Shown piece by piece: positions 6,129 to 13,555 of a stretch of 14,024 bases of DNA. The notes beneath the pieces were generated by a model, which was given only the letters and a program-made list of their open reading frames with translations, had not been told where the DNA came from and did not search any database. This DNA is from DASRBO01 sp035653595 (lineage in GTDB: Bacteria > Actinomycetota > Acidimicrobiia > Acidimicrobiales > JAJPHE01). The stretch spans positions 1 through 14,024 of the forward strand of contig DASRBO010000152.1 of the NCBI GenBank assembly GCA_035653595.1. The letters are read 5' to 3'. Every line of letters starts with the position of its first letter. Positions within the stretch are counted from its first letter, which is position 1. The translations under genes and the position numbers were made by a program.

Positions 6129-7219
6129 CCACCCGGACCGTCGTGACCTACGACGCCAGGCATGTGGGCCTGCCCGGCGTCGGGCGGTTCGTGACCGGGC
6201 TGTGGCCCGCACTGCAGCGGGCGGCCGGCGGGTCCGGGGTCGAGCTGGTCGCCCTCACCCCTGGCCGGGCCCGGGGCTGGCTCGGCCCGTCCGCCCTGAC
6301 CGCCCCCGCCGGCACCCGGCTGCGCTCGGCGCCCCTCGGACTGCTCGAGCACGCCGAGCTGCCCCGGGCCATCAAGAAGGCGGGGGCGGCGGTGCACCAC
6401 GCCACCCACCTGGGGGTGCCCCTGCGGCCGCCGGTGCCGGTGGTGCTCACCGTGCACGACGTGTTCCCCCTCCTCGAGCCGGATCACGCCCGGTCGGCGG
6501 CGGCGGCGGCCTACTACCGGGCGGTGATGCCCGAGGCCATAAGGAGGGCCTCGCTCGTCGTGGCCGTGTCCGAGCTCACCGCCTGCGATCTGGCCGACCG
6601 GCTGGGCGTCACCGCCGATGCCGTCATCGAGCACGGCATCGACCACTCGCTCTGGCACCGGCGGACCGAGGACGAGGTCGCCTCGGCGAGGCGGGCCTTC
6701 GGTCTGAGGGCGCCCTACCTGCTCTACGTCGGGACGGCCAAGGCGCACAAGAACCTGGGGACCGTGCTGGGAGCCCACCACGTCGGGCTGCCGACCCTGG
6801 TGCTGGCCGGTCCCACGGCGGCGGAGGTCGCCCGCGCAGCGGCGCGGCTCCCGCCCGGGGTGCGGGTGCTTGGCCGGGTCGAGGACGGGCTCCTGCCGGC
6901 CCTGTACTCGGGGGCGGTGGCGGTGCTGGCTCCCTCCGACTACGAGGCGGTGGGCCTGACCGCCCTCGAGGCGATGGCCTGCGGCACCCCGGTGGTGGCC
7001 AGCACCGGCCGGGGGATGGCGGCGACGGTGGGGGACGCCGCCCTGATGGTGGCGACCCGCGACCGGAGGGCGTGGGCGTGGGCGATGACCCGCGTCACCG
7101 AGGACGACATGCTCCGGGCCGACCTCGTCCGGCGGGGCGAGAGGGTGGTCGCCGGCCGCAGCTGGGACGAAGCCGCTGGCCGGTACGTCGAGCTCTACCT
7201 GAAGGCCGCCGGCCGGTGA
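6125..7219 (+). CDS. Glycosyltransferase, GT4 family (operon gene 4)
   Basis: A 364-residue GT-B protein. The N-terminal part has VVTYDARHVGLPGVGRFV (6-23), AVHHATHLGVPL (89-100) and VLTVHDVFPLLEPDHA (107-122). AIRRASLVVAVSELTACDLADRL leads into the second domain. The donor domain has YLLYVGTAKAHKNLGTVLGAH (198-218, Lys209-Asn210), the canonical G-x-x-x-x-HKN donor loop. The EX7E motif is EAVGLTALEAMACGTPVV (Glu274 and Glu282), with the usual EGFG replaced by EAVG. The DAR...G(V/I)G...L N-terminal signature is shared with operon genes 1 and 2, which suggests old tandem duplications. ATG 6125 overlaps the previous TGA (ATGA); no clear Shine-Dalgarno sequence precedes it, so coupled translation is likely. 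The TGA overlaps the next GTG by 4 nt. Sugar specificity is unknown. Confidence 0.9.
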   Translation: MTTRTVVTYDARHVGLPGVGRFVTGLWPALQRAAGGSGVELVALTPGRARGWLGPSALTAPAGTRLRSAPLGLLEHAELPRAIKKAGAAVHHATHLGVPLRPPVPVVLTVHDVFPLLEPDHARSAAAAAYYRAVMPEAIRRASLVVAVSELTACDLADRLGVTADAVIEHGIDHSLWHRRTEDEVASARRAFGLRAPYLLYVGTAKAHKNLGTVLGAHHVGLPTLVLAGPTAAEVARAAARLPPGVRVLGRVEDGLLPALYSGAVAVLAPSDYEAVGLTALEAMACGTPVVASTGRGMAATVGDAALMVATRDRRAWAWAMTRVTEDDMLRADLVRRGERVVAGRSWDEAAGRYVELYLKAAGR

Positions 7220-8316
7220 GGACCGTGCTGCACGTGCTGGAGGCGATCGAGGGCGGCACCGCCCGGCACGTGGTGGACCTGGTGACCAGGCTCGAGGGCT
7301 TCGGCCACCACGTGGCGCTGCCCGCCACCAGGGTGGGCGGTGTCACCGACGCCGCCGCCGGGCCGGCCATGGAGGGGGCGGGGGCCACGGTGCACCGCAT
7401 AGACATGCGCCGCAGCCCGGTGAGTGCCGCCAACCTGGCCGCCCTGGCCCGGCTGCGGTGTCTGGCCGCCGCCGTGGGGCCCGACCTGGTGCACGGGCAC
7501 AGCGCCGCCGGCGGGGCCCTGGCCCGGCTGGTGGCGAGGAGCCTCGGCACGCCGTGCATCTACACGCCGAACGGCCTGCACCCGGCCCGCTGGGCCATGG
7601 CGGCGGAGCGGCGGCTGGGGGCGCTCACCGACCGGTTCATCGCCGTCTCGCCCAGCGAGGCCAGGCTGGCCGCCGCCAACGGGCTGGCCCCGGTGGACCG
7701 GATCGCCACCGTCCCCAACGGCGTCGAGCCTCCGGCCGGTCCTCCGGTCGTGGAGGCGGCGGGGGGCGCCGAGGCGACAGTGGGGTTCGTCGGCCGGCTG
7801 GTGCCCCAGAAGGATCCCCTCGCCTTCGTGGCGGTGGCCCGGGCGCTGGTCGCCCGCCGGCCCGCGGTCCGCTTCGAGGTGATCGGCGCCGGCCGGCTTG
7901 AGGCCGCGGTGCGGCGAGCGGCGGCGGGGGGCGGGCTCGAGGGCCGACTCGAGCTGTTCGGCCACCGCCCGGGGGCGGCCGCCCTCATGCGCCGGTTCGA
8001 CGTGCTGGTGCTCCCCTCCCGCTACGAGGGCTGCCCCTACACCGCCCTCGAGGCGATGGCCGCCGGCGTGCCCGTGGTGCTGAGCGACGCCGTCGGAAAC
8101 CGCGACCTGGTCGAGTCGGGCCGCTCGGGTCTCCTGTTCCGAACGGGTGACATTGACGGGGCGGTGGCGGCCGTGGAGCGGATCCTGGACCGGCCCGAGC
8201 TGGCCCGGTCCCTGGTCCGGGCCGCACGCGACCGGGTCGTCGACCACTTCGGCGTCGGCCGCATGGTGGAGCGGACGGCGGCGGTCTACGACGAGGTCAT
8301 GGCAGCGAGGAGGTGA
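7216..8316 (+). CDS. Glycosyltransferase, GT4 family (operon gene 5)
   Basis: A 366-residue GT-B protein of a GT4 subgroup different from the other operon members. It begins TVLHVLEAIEGGTARHVVDLV (3-23), with the EGGTARHV loop typical of exopolysaccharide glycosyltransferases. It continues with PDLVHGHSAAGGALARL (89-105), YTPNGLHP (116-123) and FIAVSPSEA (141-149). The donor domain has TVPNGVEPP (165-173), TVGFVGRLVPQKDPLAFV (Lys199) and the EX7E motif YEGCPYTALEAMAAGVPVV (Glu271 and Glu279). The cysteine in EGCPYTALE is a common variant. GTG 7216 overlaps the previous TGA (GTGA), and a GAAGG at 7201-7205 lies 10 nt upstream. The 3' end overlaps the convergent minus-strand GT4 by 20 bp, so no terminator fits between the two. 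This is the last gene of the operon. Confidence 0.9.
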   Translation: MRTVLHVLEAIEGGTARHVVDLVTRLEGFGHHVALPATRVGGVTDAAAGPAMEGAGATVHRIDMRRSPVSAANLAALARLRCLAAAVGPDLVHGHSAAGGALARLVARSLGTPCIYTPNGLHPARWAMAAERRLGALTDRFIAVSPSEARLAAANGLAPVDRIATVPNGVEPPAGPPVVEAAGGAEATVGFVGRLVPQKDPLAFVAVARALVARRPAVRFEVIGAGRLEAAVRRAAAGGGLEGRLELFGHRPGAAALMRRFDVLVLPSRYEGCPYTALEAMAAGVPVVLSDAVGNRDLVESGRSGLLFRTGDIDGAVAAVERILDRPELARSLVRAARDRVVDHFGVGRMVERTAAVYDEVMAARR

Positions 8317-9496
8317 TGGCGGAGGCGAACTCGTCCCCGATGCGGATCCAGTCGTAGCGGTCCTCGACCAGGCGCCGGCCGGCGGCGGCCAGACCTGCGG
8401 CCAGGGCGTCGTCGCCGAGGACCCGGACCAGCGCCTGGGCCAGGTCGGGGGCCCGGTCGGCGATCAGGGCCTGTTCTCCCTCGCGCACGGCCAGGCCGCC
8501 CAGGCCAATCGAAGTGCCGACCACGGGCCGGGCGGCGGCCATGGCCTCCAAGGCCTTGAGGCGGGTCCCCGATCCGATCCTCACCGGCACCACCGCCACC
8601 CGGGCGGCGGCCAGGTGGCCGGCGGTGTCGGCCACGTCGGCTGCCAGCGCCACCCCGGCTCCCGTGGCCGCCGCCCGCACCGAGGCGGTAGGCGAGCGGC
8701 CGACGACCTCCAGCTCGGCGGCCGGGACCGCCCGGCGGACGAGGGGCATGACCTCGGAGACCAGCCACAAGACGGCATCCACGTTTGGCAGGTAGTCGAG
8801 GGTGCCGGTGAAGACCACCCTGGGGGCACTCGGTACCGGGGTCGGCGTCCATCGGGAGGTGTCGACCCCGTTGGGTGCCACCACCACCTCGGGACCAGGA
8901 GTCAGGTCGTGGCCGTCCTGGTCGGACACCACCACCACCACGTCGGTGGACGCGGCGGCCCGGCGCTCCCAGCGCAGGGCGGCCATCTCCTCGCCCCGCC
9001 ACAGCGCCCGCCGCCTGGTGCCGGTGGCCAGGGCGGCAGCGTGGCGGGCCATGACGGAGGGGACGTTCTGAACCCCCAGCGAGAGCCTCCGGCCGAGCCC
9101 GGGCGGGCTCACCCCGGCCAGGCCCAGGTGCTCGACGTGCACCAGGTCGTAACGGAGACCTGCGGCCAGGCGGCGCCCCAGCTCGATGGCCAGCGCCGAG
9201 CGCTGGTGGGCCCGGTCGGCCAGCTCGGCCGGGCGACCGGCGGCCAGGCGGCGCAGATCCCACCACCGCCTTCGCCACGGGCCGCGCCGGGGCGGAGGGG
9301 CGTCGTCGAGCTCGACGACGCCGCCGGTCACCGCCTCGGTGTCGGGGTCGTCCAGCCGGCCGACGACCAGCAACTCCACCTCGGCCATCCGGGCCAGACC
9401 GTCGATCAGGTAGGCCTGACGGATCGCGCCGCCGCCGCGGCGGTGGTGGGGGGCCTCGGCCGTCACCCACAGGAGGCGGGGCGAGGGCGGGCTCAC
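8297..9496 (-). CDS. Glycosyltransferase, GT4-like (TIGR03087/sugar-transferase type)
   Basis: This 399-residue GT-B protein begins PRLLWVTAEAPHHRRGGGAIRQ, with a glycine loop at 19-23. It has RYDLVHVEHLGLAG (115-128), VVVVVSDQDG (186-195) and VVVAPNGVDTSRW (204-216). The C-terminal domain has VVFTGTLDYLPNVDAVLWL (227-245), LEVVGRSP (262-269) and VVPVRIGSGTRLKALEAMA (302-320). The second glutamate of EX7E is Glu317, but the first is replaced by Ser309. That is usual for this subgroup, which is often found with exopolysaccharide clusters. The open frame extends to a TTG at 9529. GTG 9496 is preferred because conserved sequence begins soon after it and a TACGGT -10 box ends 9 bp upstream, as at other genes here. 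The 3' end overlaps the plus-strand operon by 20 bp. Confidence 0.86.
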   Translation of the reverse strand: MSPPSPRLLWVTAEAPHHRRGGGAIRQAYLIDGLARMAEVELLVVGRLDDPDTEAVTGGVVELDDAPPPRRGPWRRRWWDLRRLAAGRPAELADRAHQRSALAIELGRRLAAGLRYDLVHVEHLGLAGVSPPGLGRRLSLGVQNVPSVMARHAAALATGTRRRALWRGEEMAALRWERRAAASTDVVVVVSDQDGHDLTPGPEVVVAPNGVDTSRWTPTPVPSAPRVVFTGTLDYLPNVDAVLWLVSEVMPLVRRAVPAAELEVVGRSPTASVRAAATGAGVALAADVADTAGHLAAARVAVVPVRIGSGTRLKALEAMAAARPVVGTSIGLGGLAVREGEQALIADRAPDLAQALVRVLGDDALAAGLAAAGRRLVEDRYDWIRIGDEFASAITSSLP

Positions 9497-9747
9497 GGCG
9501 GGCTCACCGTACCGTGAGGCCACCCCCAAACGCCGTCCCGTCGATTGGAAGGCGATCAGGTTGGGTAGCGCGGGTTCATGGCCCGCTGCCCGACTCCGCC
9601 GGCGGGCCGGGCTCCGGCGCCTCCCCGACCGGGGCGGGTGTCCTGGGGCCGGGGCCGCCCACCCGGTGGAGGCGACCTCCGCGATGGGCCGGCACCGGCA
9701 CGGGCCGCCGCGAAGGGAGCCGGCAGGGAACCGTCGAACCTAGAGCC
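9497..9747. other. Longest gene-free gap (251 bp), between divergent GT4 and glycosidase genes
   Basis: The gap holds the minus-strand GT4 promoter near its left end and an uninterrupted but unconvincing open frame into the glycosidase. A second short frame runs from ATG 9578 to TGA 9751. I see no RNA gene, no intrinsic terminator and no clear promoter immediately before the glycosidase start. TAGAGC at 9741-9746 is too close to GTG 9748 to be its -10. Confidence 0.5.
9506..9511 (-). promoter_or_regulatory. -10 box of the minus-strand GT4, inside a symmetric ACCGTACCGT
   Basis: Read on the minus strand, TACGGT (9511-9506) is followed by 9 bp and GTG 9496. The direct repeat ACCGTACCGT (9506-9515) also presents TACCGT on the plus strand at 9510-9515, pointing towards the glycosidase gene about 230 bp away. 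No good -35 is seen for either strand. Confidence 0.45.
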
Positions 9748-11256
9748 GTGAGCACGAGGCGCAGCGCCCTGGTCGCCGTGGTCCTGACCCTGGCCGCACT
9801 GCTGTCGGCGCTGGCCGGGCCCGCGCGCGCCTCGGGGGCCACCGCCGCTGGCGGACAGCTCTCCCGATCCTCCAACCCGCCGCCCCGGACGGTGGCTGAC
9901 GGGACCGACGGCAAGATCGCCGCCATGGCCATCCCCAACGTCAACCAGGAGGACCTCGGCACCGAGATCAGCCGGCTCAAGGCGGACGGTCTCAACACCG
10001 TCACCCTGTTCGTGTGGTGGTGGGCCGACCACCAGACCGACAACTCGCTGTACTTCCGCACCGGCACGAGCGAGCCCGACGCCCAGCTGCAGGCCCAGAT
10101 CGCCCTGGCCAAGCAGAACGGGATGTCGGTGATGCTCGTTCCGATCTTCTACTGCGGCGACTGCCAGGGCGGCTGGCGCGGGACCATGCAGCCTTCCGAT
10201 CCCAACACCTGGTTCGCCGTCACCCCCTGCAGCGAGAACACCCGCTGCTCCTACACCGGCTTCATCGACTACTACGCCCGCCTGGCCGCCGCCGACGGGG
10301 TGCAGATCCTCTTCATCGGGTCGGAGGACACCGATCTCGAGTCCGACACCAGCCAGTGGGAGGGCCTGGCCGACCAGGTGCGGGGCATCTACAACGGCCA
10401 GATCGCCTACGAGGAGAACTGGGACGTCCTCGGCCAGGCCCGCTTCCTCGACTCCGTCGACCTGGTCGGGGTGTCGGCCTACTTCCCCCTCGACGACGCC
10501 CGCTCCCCCAGCCTGGCCAACCTGCTGTCGGACTGGTCAAACAGCCAGGCCTCGGCCACCCAGGGCCAGGACTGGGTCGGCAAGATCAGCCGGGTCGCCA
10601 ACTCCACCGGCAAGCCGATCATCTTCGGCGAGGTCGGGTACCTCTCCAGCGACTACGCCGCCCGCCAGCCGTTCCTCAACTACTACTCCAACGTCAACTG
10701 GCAGCTGCAGTCGGACCTCTACCAGGCCGTCCTGCAGACCTTCTCGTCCAAGCCGTGGTGGAACGGGGTGAGCTGGTTCGACTGGTACGTCGAGTCCAAG
10801 TCGGCCCCCCAGGACAACACCCGCACCCCGCGGGACAAGACGGCCGAGACTCTGCTCAAGGACTGGTACGCCGACGGCTGGAGGCCGGCCAATCCGTCCC
10901 AGCCGCTGGTCTACGCCCCGCCGGGCACGTCGCCGTCCGACTCGGAGGCCCAGGCCCAGGCCGCCCAGGGCGCCCAGTCCAACCAGGCGACCGGGGGGCA
11001 AGCGGCGGCGGTCCCGGCCGGCGCCCACGGGGCCCGGCCGCTGTCGGCGGCAACCCCCTCTACCACTCCCAGGGTCACCACCCCGGCGGCCCGGAACGGC
11101 CCCGTCGCCGGCGGGGCGGCCGGTGCCGGCTACTCGGGCAGCCGCCTGCCCCGGCGCTCGCCGGTGATCCTGATACTGGCCGCCATCGCGCTGGTCCTGG
11201 TGCTGGCGGTCATGTCGGGCCTGTCCTACTCGCGCCCGCCACGGCCCCGGACCTGA
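9748..11256 (+). CDS. Exported, membrane-anchored TIM-barrel glycoside hydrolase, GH113-like
   Basis: The 502-residue protein starts with a signal peptide: MSTRR, a hydrophobic core at about 7-24, and a likely cleavage after PARA (28). A catalytic domain covers about 57-375. It has LNTVTLFVWWWADHQTDNS (82-100), LFIGSEDTDLES (188-199), GQIAYEENWD (217-226), DLVGVSAYFPL (238-248), KPIIFGEVGYLS (289-300) and WWNGVSWFDWY (337-347). These blocks follow the order of GH113 beta-mannanases. Glu193 would be the acid/base and Glu295 the nucleophile. Other clan GH-A families are the alternative. Cys136/139 and Cys161/167 could form disulfides. An Ala/Pro/Thr/Gln-rich linker (about 385-468) leads to a C-terminal membrane helix (about 472-492) and a short basic tail. 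The enzyme should act outside the membrane, perhaps trimming the glycan made by the neighbouring transferases. GTG 9748 is chosen because the signal peptide starts there. The last 47 bp overlap purL. Confidence 0.78.
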   Translation: MSTRRSALVAVVLTLAALLSALAGPARASGATAAGGQLSRSSNPPPRTVADGTDGKIAAMAIPNVNQEDLGTEISRLKADGLNTVTLFVWWWADHQTDNSLYFRTGTSEPDAQLQAQIALAKQNGMSVMLVPIFYCGDCQGGWRGTMQPSDPNTWFAVTPCSENTRCSYTGFIDYYARLAAADGVQILFIGSEDTDLESDTSQWEGLADQVRGIYNGQIAYEENWDVLGQARFLDSVDLVGVSAYFPLDDARSPSLANLLSDWSNSQASATQGQDWVGKISRVANSTGKPIIFGEVGYLSSDYAARQPFLNYYSNVNWQLQSDLYQAVLQTFSSKPWWNGVSWFDWYVESKSAPQDNTRTPRDKTAETLLKDWYADGWRPANPSQPLVYAPPGTSPSDSEAQAQAAQGAQSNQATGGQAAAVPAGAHGARPLSAATPSTTPRVTTPAARNGPVAGGAAGAGYSGSRLPRRSPVILILAAIALVLVLAVMSGLSYSRPPRPRT

Positions 11257-13444
11257 GGGAGCCCCGCCAGGTCTCCTCCACCTGATCCAGGTCGAGGTCC
11301 ACCAGGCCGGCCACCACCAGGCGCCGCCCCCCGGTCACGCCCAGGCGGGCGGCGGGGACCCCCCCGACCGCCGCCCGTTGGATCACCCGGTCGGGCTGGG
11401 TGGTGCAGACCAGGACCCGTGAAGGCGACTCAGCGAAGAGCTCGGCCGCTCCGGTGATGCCGCCCACTTCGCATCCGAGCCCGGAACGGACGGCCATCTC
11501 CGTCAGGGCCATCCCGATGCCGCCGTCGGACACGTCGTGCACACCGGCGGCCAGGCGGTCGTTGGCCAGGGCCGCCACCAGCTCGAGCAGGCGCCGGTGC
11601 AGGGCGTAGTCCGGGGCGGCCAGCGACCCGCCGGTCCGTCCGGCTAAAGCGGCGTAGGCCGAACCGTCGAGCCCGCCGGCGGGCGGACCCAGCAGCACCA
11701 GGGCCGCCTCCGGCTCCAGCCCCACCGACGGGGGCCGTCGCGCCATGGCCTCGATCAGGCCCAGGACGGCGACCACCGGGGTGGGGTCGATGTCGATCCC
11801 GTTGGACTCGTTGTAGAGGCTGACGTTGCCCCCCACCACCGGTATGGACAGGGCGCGGCAGGCGGCGGCCATGCCGTCGATCGACTCGGACAGCTGCCAC
11901 ATGACCTCGGGATGCTCGGGGTTGCCGAAGTTGAGGCAGTTGACCAGGGCCACCGGGGTGGCGCCGGCGCAGGCCACGTTGAGGGCCGACTCGGCCACCA
12001 GCCACTCGGTGCCCACCCGGGGGTCCAGCGCGCACCAACGGGAGTTGCCGTCGGTGGACAGGGCGATCGCCCGCTCCTGACCGGCGCCGGCCAGAGGGTC
12101 GGACCTGGTGGCGTTCACACCGGGGGCCTTGAGCCGCAGCACGGCGGCGTCGCCCCCCGGCCCCACGACCGTGTTGAGGAAGAGCTGGTGGTCGTACTGC
12201 TCGTAGACCCAGGACGGGTCGACCAGCATGGAGAGGATGGCCTCTCCTGGATCGACGGGAGCGGACCCGCCGGTGCCGGAGGGGGCCGTCACCCGACCGC
12301 GGCCGGCCGGTGGGGCCATGGGCCGCTCGTATAGGGGGGCGTCCTCGTGGAGGGACGCCGCCGGCAGGTCGGCCAGGACCGGTCCCTCCCAGCCGTCCCG
12401 CACCCGCAGCCGCCCGCTGTCGGTGACCCGCCCGATCACCGCCGCCCGCACCTCCCAGCGCCGGCACACCTCCAGCACGCGGTCGAGATCCGCGGGGGCG
12501 ACGATGGCCAACATGCGCTCCTGGCTCTCGCTGGTCATCACCTCGAACGGCTCCATGCCCGGCTCCCGCCGGGGGACCTCGGCGATGTTGACCTCCATGC
12601 CGACCCCGCCCCGGCTGGCCGTCTCCGAGGTGGCCCCGGTGATGCCGGCGGCGCCGAGGTCCTGGATGCCAACCACCAGAGACTCGGACAGCAGCTCCAG
12701 ACAGGCCTCGATCAGGCGCTTCTCCTCGAACGGATCGCCCACCTGGACGCTGGGCCGCTTGGCCTGGCCCTCGGCGTCGAACCCGGCCGAGGCGAGCACG
12801 CTGGCCCCGCCGATCCCGTCCCGCCCGGTGCGCGACCCGAGCAGGACGGCGAGATTGCCTGGTCCGGACGCCCGTCCCAGCACCAGCCGGTCCACCGGCA
12901 GCACCCCGACGCAGAGCACGTTCACCAGCGGGTTGCCGGTGTAGGTCGGGTCGAAGACCAGCTCCCCGCCGACGGTCGGGACCCCGACCGAGTTGCCGTA
13001 GCCGGAGATGCCCCTCACCACCCCTTCGAACACCCAGCGGCTGCGGGGGTCGTCGAGCGGCCCGAAGCGGAGCGGATCCATGACGGCGATGGGGCGGGCG
13101 CCCATGGTGAAGATGTCGCGCAGGATGCCGCCCACCCCGGTGGCCGCCCCCTGGTAGGGCTCGATGAAAGAGGGGTGGTTGTGGCTCTCGATCCGCAGGG
13201 CGACGGCGATGCCGTCGCCGGCGTCGACCACCCCGGCGTTCTCGCCCGGACCCACCAGGACCCGATCGCCCTCGGTGGGCAGCCGGCGCAGGTGGACCTT
13301 GGACGACTTGTAGGAGCAGTGCTCGCTCCACATGACGGCGTACATCGCCAGCTCGAGATGGTTCGGCTGGCGGCCGAGGATGGCTGCGATCCGCTCCGCC
13401 TCGTCGTCGGTGAGACCCAGCGCCCGGTGCAGGGGATCGGCCAT
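11210..13444 (-). CDS. purL: Phosphoribosylformylglycinamidine synthase subunit PurL
   Basis: This 744-residue protein has the normal length of the small-type PurL that works with PurS and the glutaminase PurQ. It converts FGAR, ATP and glutamine-derived ammonia to FGAM in purine biosynthesis, in the cytoplasm. Family motifs appear in order: EHCSYKSSK (41-49), RIESHNHPSFIEPYQGAATG (84-103), GISGYGNSVGVPTVGGE (145-161), QDLGAAGITGATSE (261-274), FGNPEHPEVMWQL (506-518), VVGGNVSLYNE (536-546) and GVHDVSDGGIGMAL (634-647). ATG 13444 is used because the family N-terminus starts there; the frame stays open upstream into the intergenic palindromes. TACCTT lies 10 bp upstream. purS and purQ are not next to it. 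The C-terminal tail of about 15 residues is encoded antisense to the glycosidase 3' end. Confidence 0.97.
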   Translation of the reverse strand: MADPLHRALGLTDDEAERIAAILGRQPNHLELAMYAVMWSEHCSYKSSKVHLRRLPTEGDRVLVGPGENAGVVDAGDGIAVALRIESHNHPSFIEPYQGAATGVGGILRDIFTMGARPIAVMDPLRFGPLDDPRSRWVFEGVVRGISGYGNSVGVPTVGGELVFDPTYTGNPLVNVLCVGVLPVDRLVLGRASGPGNLAVLLGSRTGRDGIGGASVLASAGFDAEGQAKRPSVQVGDPFEEKRLIEACLELLSESLVVGIQDLGAAGITGATSETASRGGVGMEVNIAEVPRREPGMEPFEVMTSESQERMLAIVAPADLDRVLEVCRRWEVRAAVIGRVTDSGRLRVRDGWEGPVLADLPAASLHEDAPLYERPMAPPAGRGRVTAPSGTGGSAPVDPGEAILSMLVDPSWVYEQYDHQLFLNTVVGPGGDAAVLRLKAPGVNATRSDPLAGAGQERAIALSTDGNSRWCALDPRVGTEWLVAESALNVACAGATPVALVNCLNFGNPEHPEVMWQLSESIDGMAAACRALSIPVVGGNVSLYNESNGIDIDPTPVVAVLGLIEAMARRPPSVGLEPEAALVLLGPPAGGLDGSAYAALAGRTGGSLAAPDYALHRRLLELVAALANDRLAAGVHDVSDGGIGMALTEMAVRSGLGCEVGGITGAAELFAESPSRVLVCTTQPDRVIQRAAVGGVPAARLGVTGGRRLVVAGLVDLDLDQVEETWRGSLRSGAVAGASRTGPT

Positions 13445-13454
13445 GGCTGGCCCC

Positions 13455-13460
13455 AAGGTA
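13455..13460 (-). promoter_or_regulatory. -10 box of purL
   Basis: On the minus strand TACCTT (13460-13455) fits TANNNT and is followed by 10 bp and ATG 13444, leaving a leader of about 4 nt. The region that should hold the -35 is covered by an inverted repeat (13466-13508). No PurR-type PurBox was recognised. Confidence 0.45.
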
Positions 13461-13465
13461 TCCCC

Positions 13466-13508
13466 CGGCCGCCCGGCCCCCGACGACCCTCGGGCCGCCG
13501 GGCGGCCG
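13466..13508. repeat. Inverted repeat upstream of the purL promoter
   Basis: CGGCCGCCCGGC (13466-13477) and GCCGGGCGGCCG (13497-13508) are perfect 12-bp inverted arms around 19 bp. Inside the loop, CCCGA (13479-13483) and TCGGG (13490-13494) form a further 5-bp stem. The element begins 5 bp from the purL -10 box. It lies upstream of both predicted start sites, so it is more likely a protein-binding or structural DNA element than a transcribed hairpin. Part of the match could come from high GC. Confidence 0.5.
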
Positions 13509-13555
13509 TCGCCGCCAAATGTCCCCGCCGGGGCCGGGGGGCCGCCGATCACCAT

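Noticed and set aside
8297..8316. Search for an intrinsic terminator at the end of the glycosyltransferase operon
   Set aside because: The genes overlap, and no stem followed by a T-run is present on either strand.
8297..9496. Loss of the first EX7E glutamate (Ser309) as a sign of an inactive enzyme
   Set aside because: This replacement is normal in the TIGR03087-like subgroup, and the other donor-site motifs are intact.
9635..9665. CGGGTG/CACCCG inverted repeat with a 19-bp loop in the 251-bp gap, considered as a terminator or operator
   Set aside because: The stem is only 6 bp in GC-rich DNA, there is no T-run, and it matches no nearby gene end.
9514..9747. N-terminal extension of the glycosidase to GTG 9514
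   Set aside because: It would bury the signal peptide behind about 78 low-complexity residues. GTG 9748 gives a normal exported protein.
9578..9751. Small ORF whose TGA overlaps the glycosidase GTG by 4 nt (GTGA), with TAGCGC 6 bp before its ATG
   Set aside because: The overlap is suggestive, but the 57-residue product is Pro/Arg/Gly-rich with no motif. Its third codon positions are visibly less GC-rich than in the neighbouring genes, so I do not call it.
13445..13555. N-terminal extension of PurL to 13555
   Set aside because: The added residues are Gly/Pro/Arg-rich and unlike PurL. They are encoded by the palindromic intergenic DNA, and the family N-terminus matches ATG 13444.
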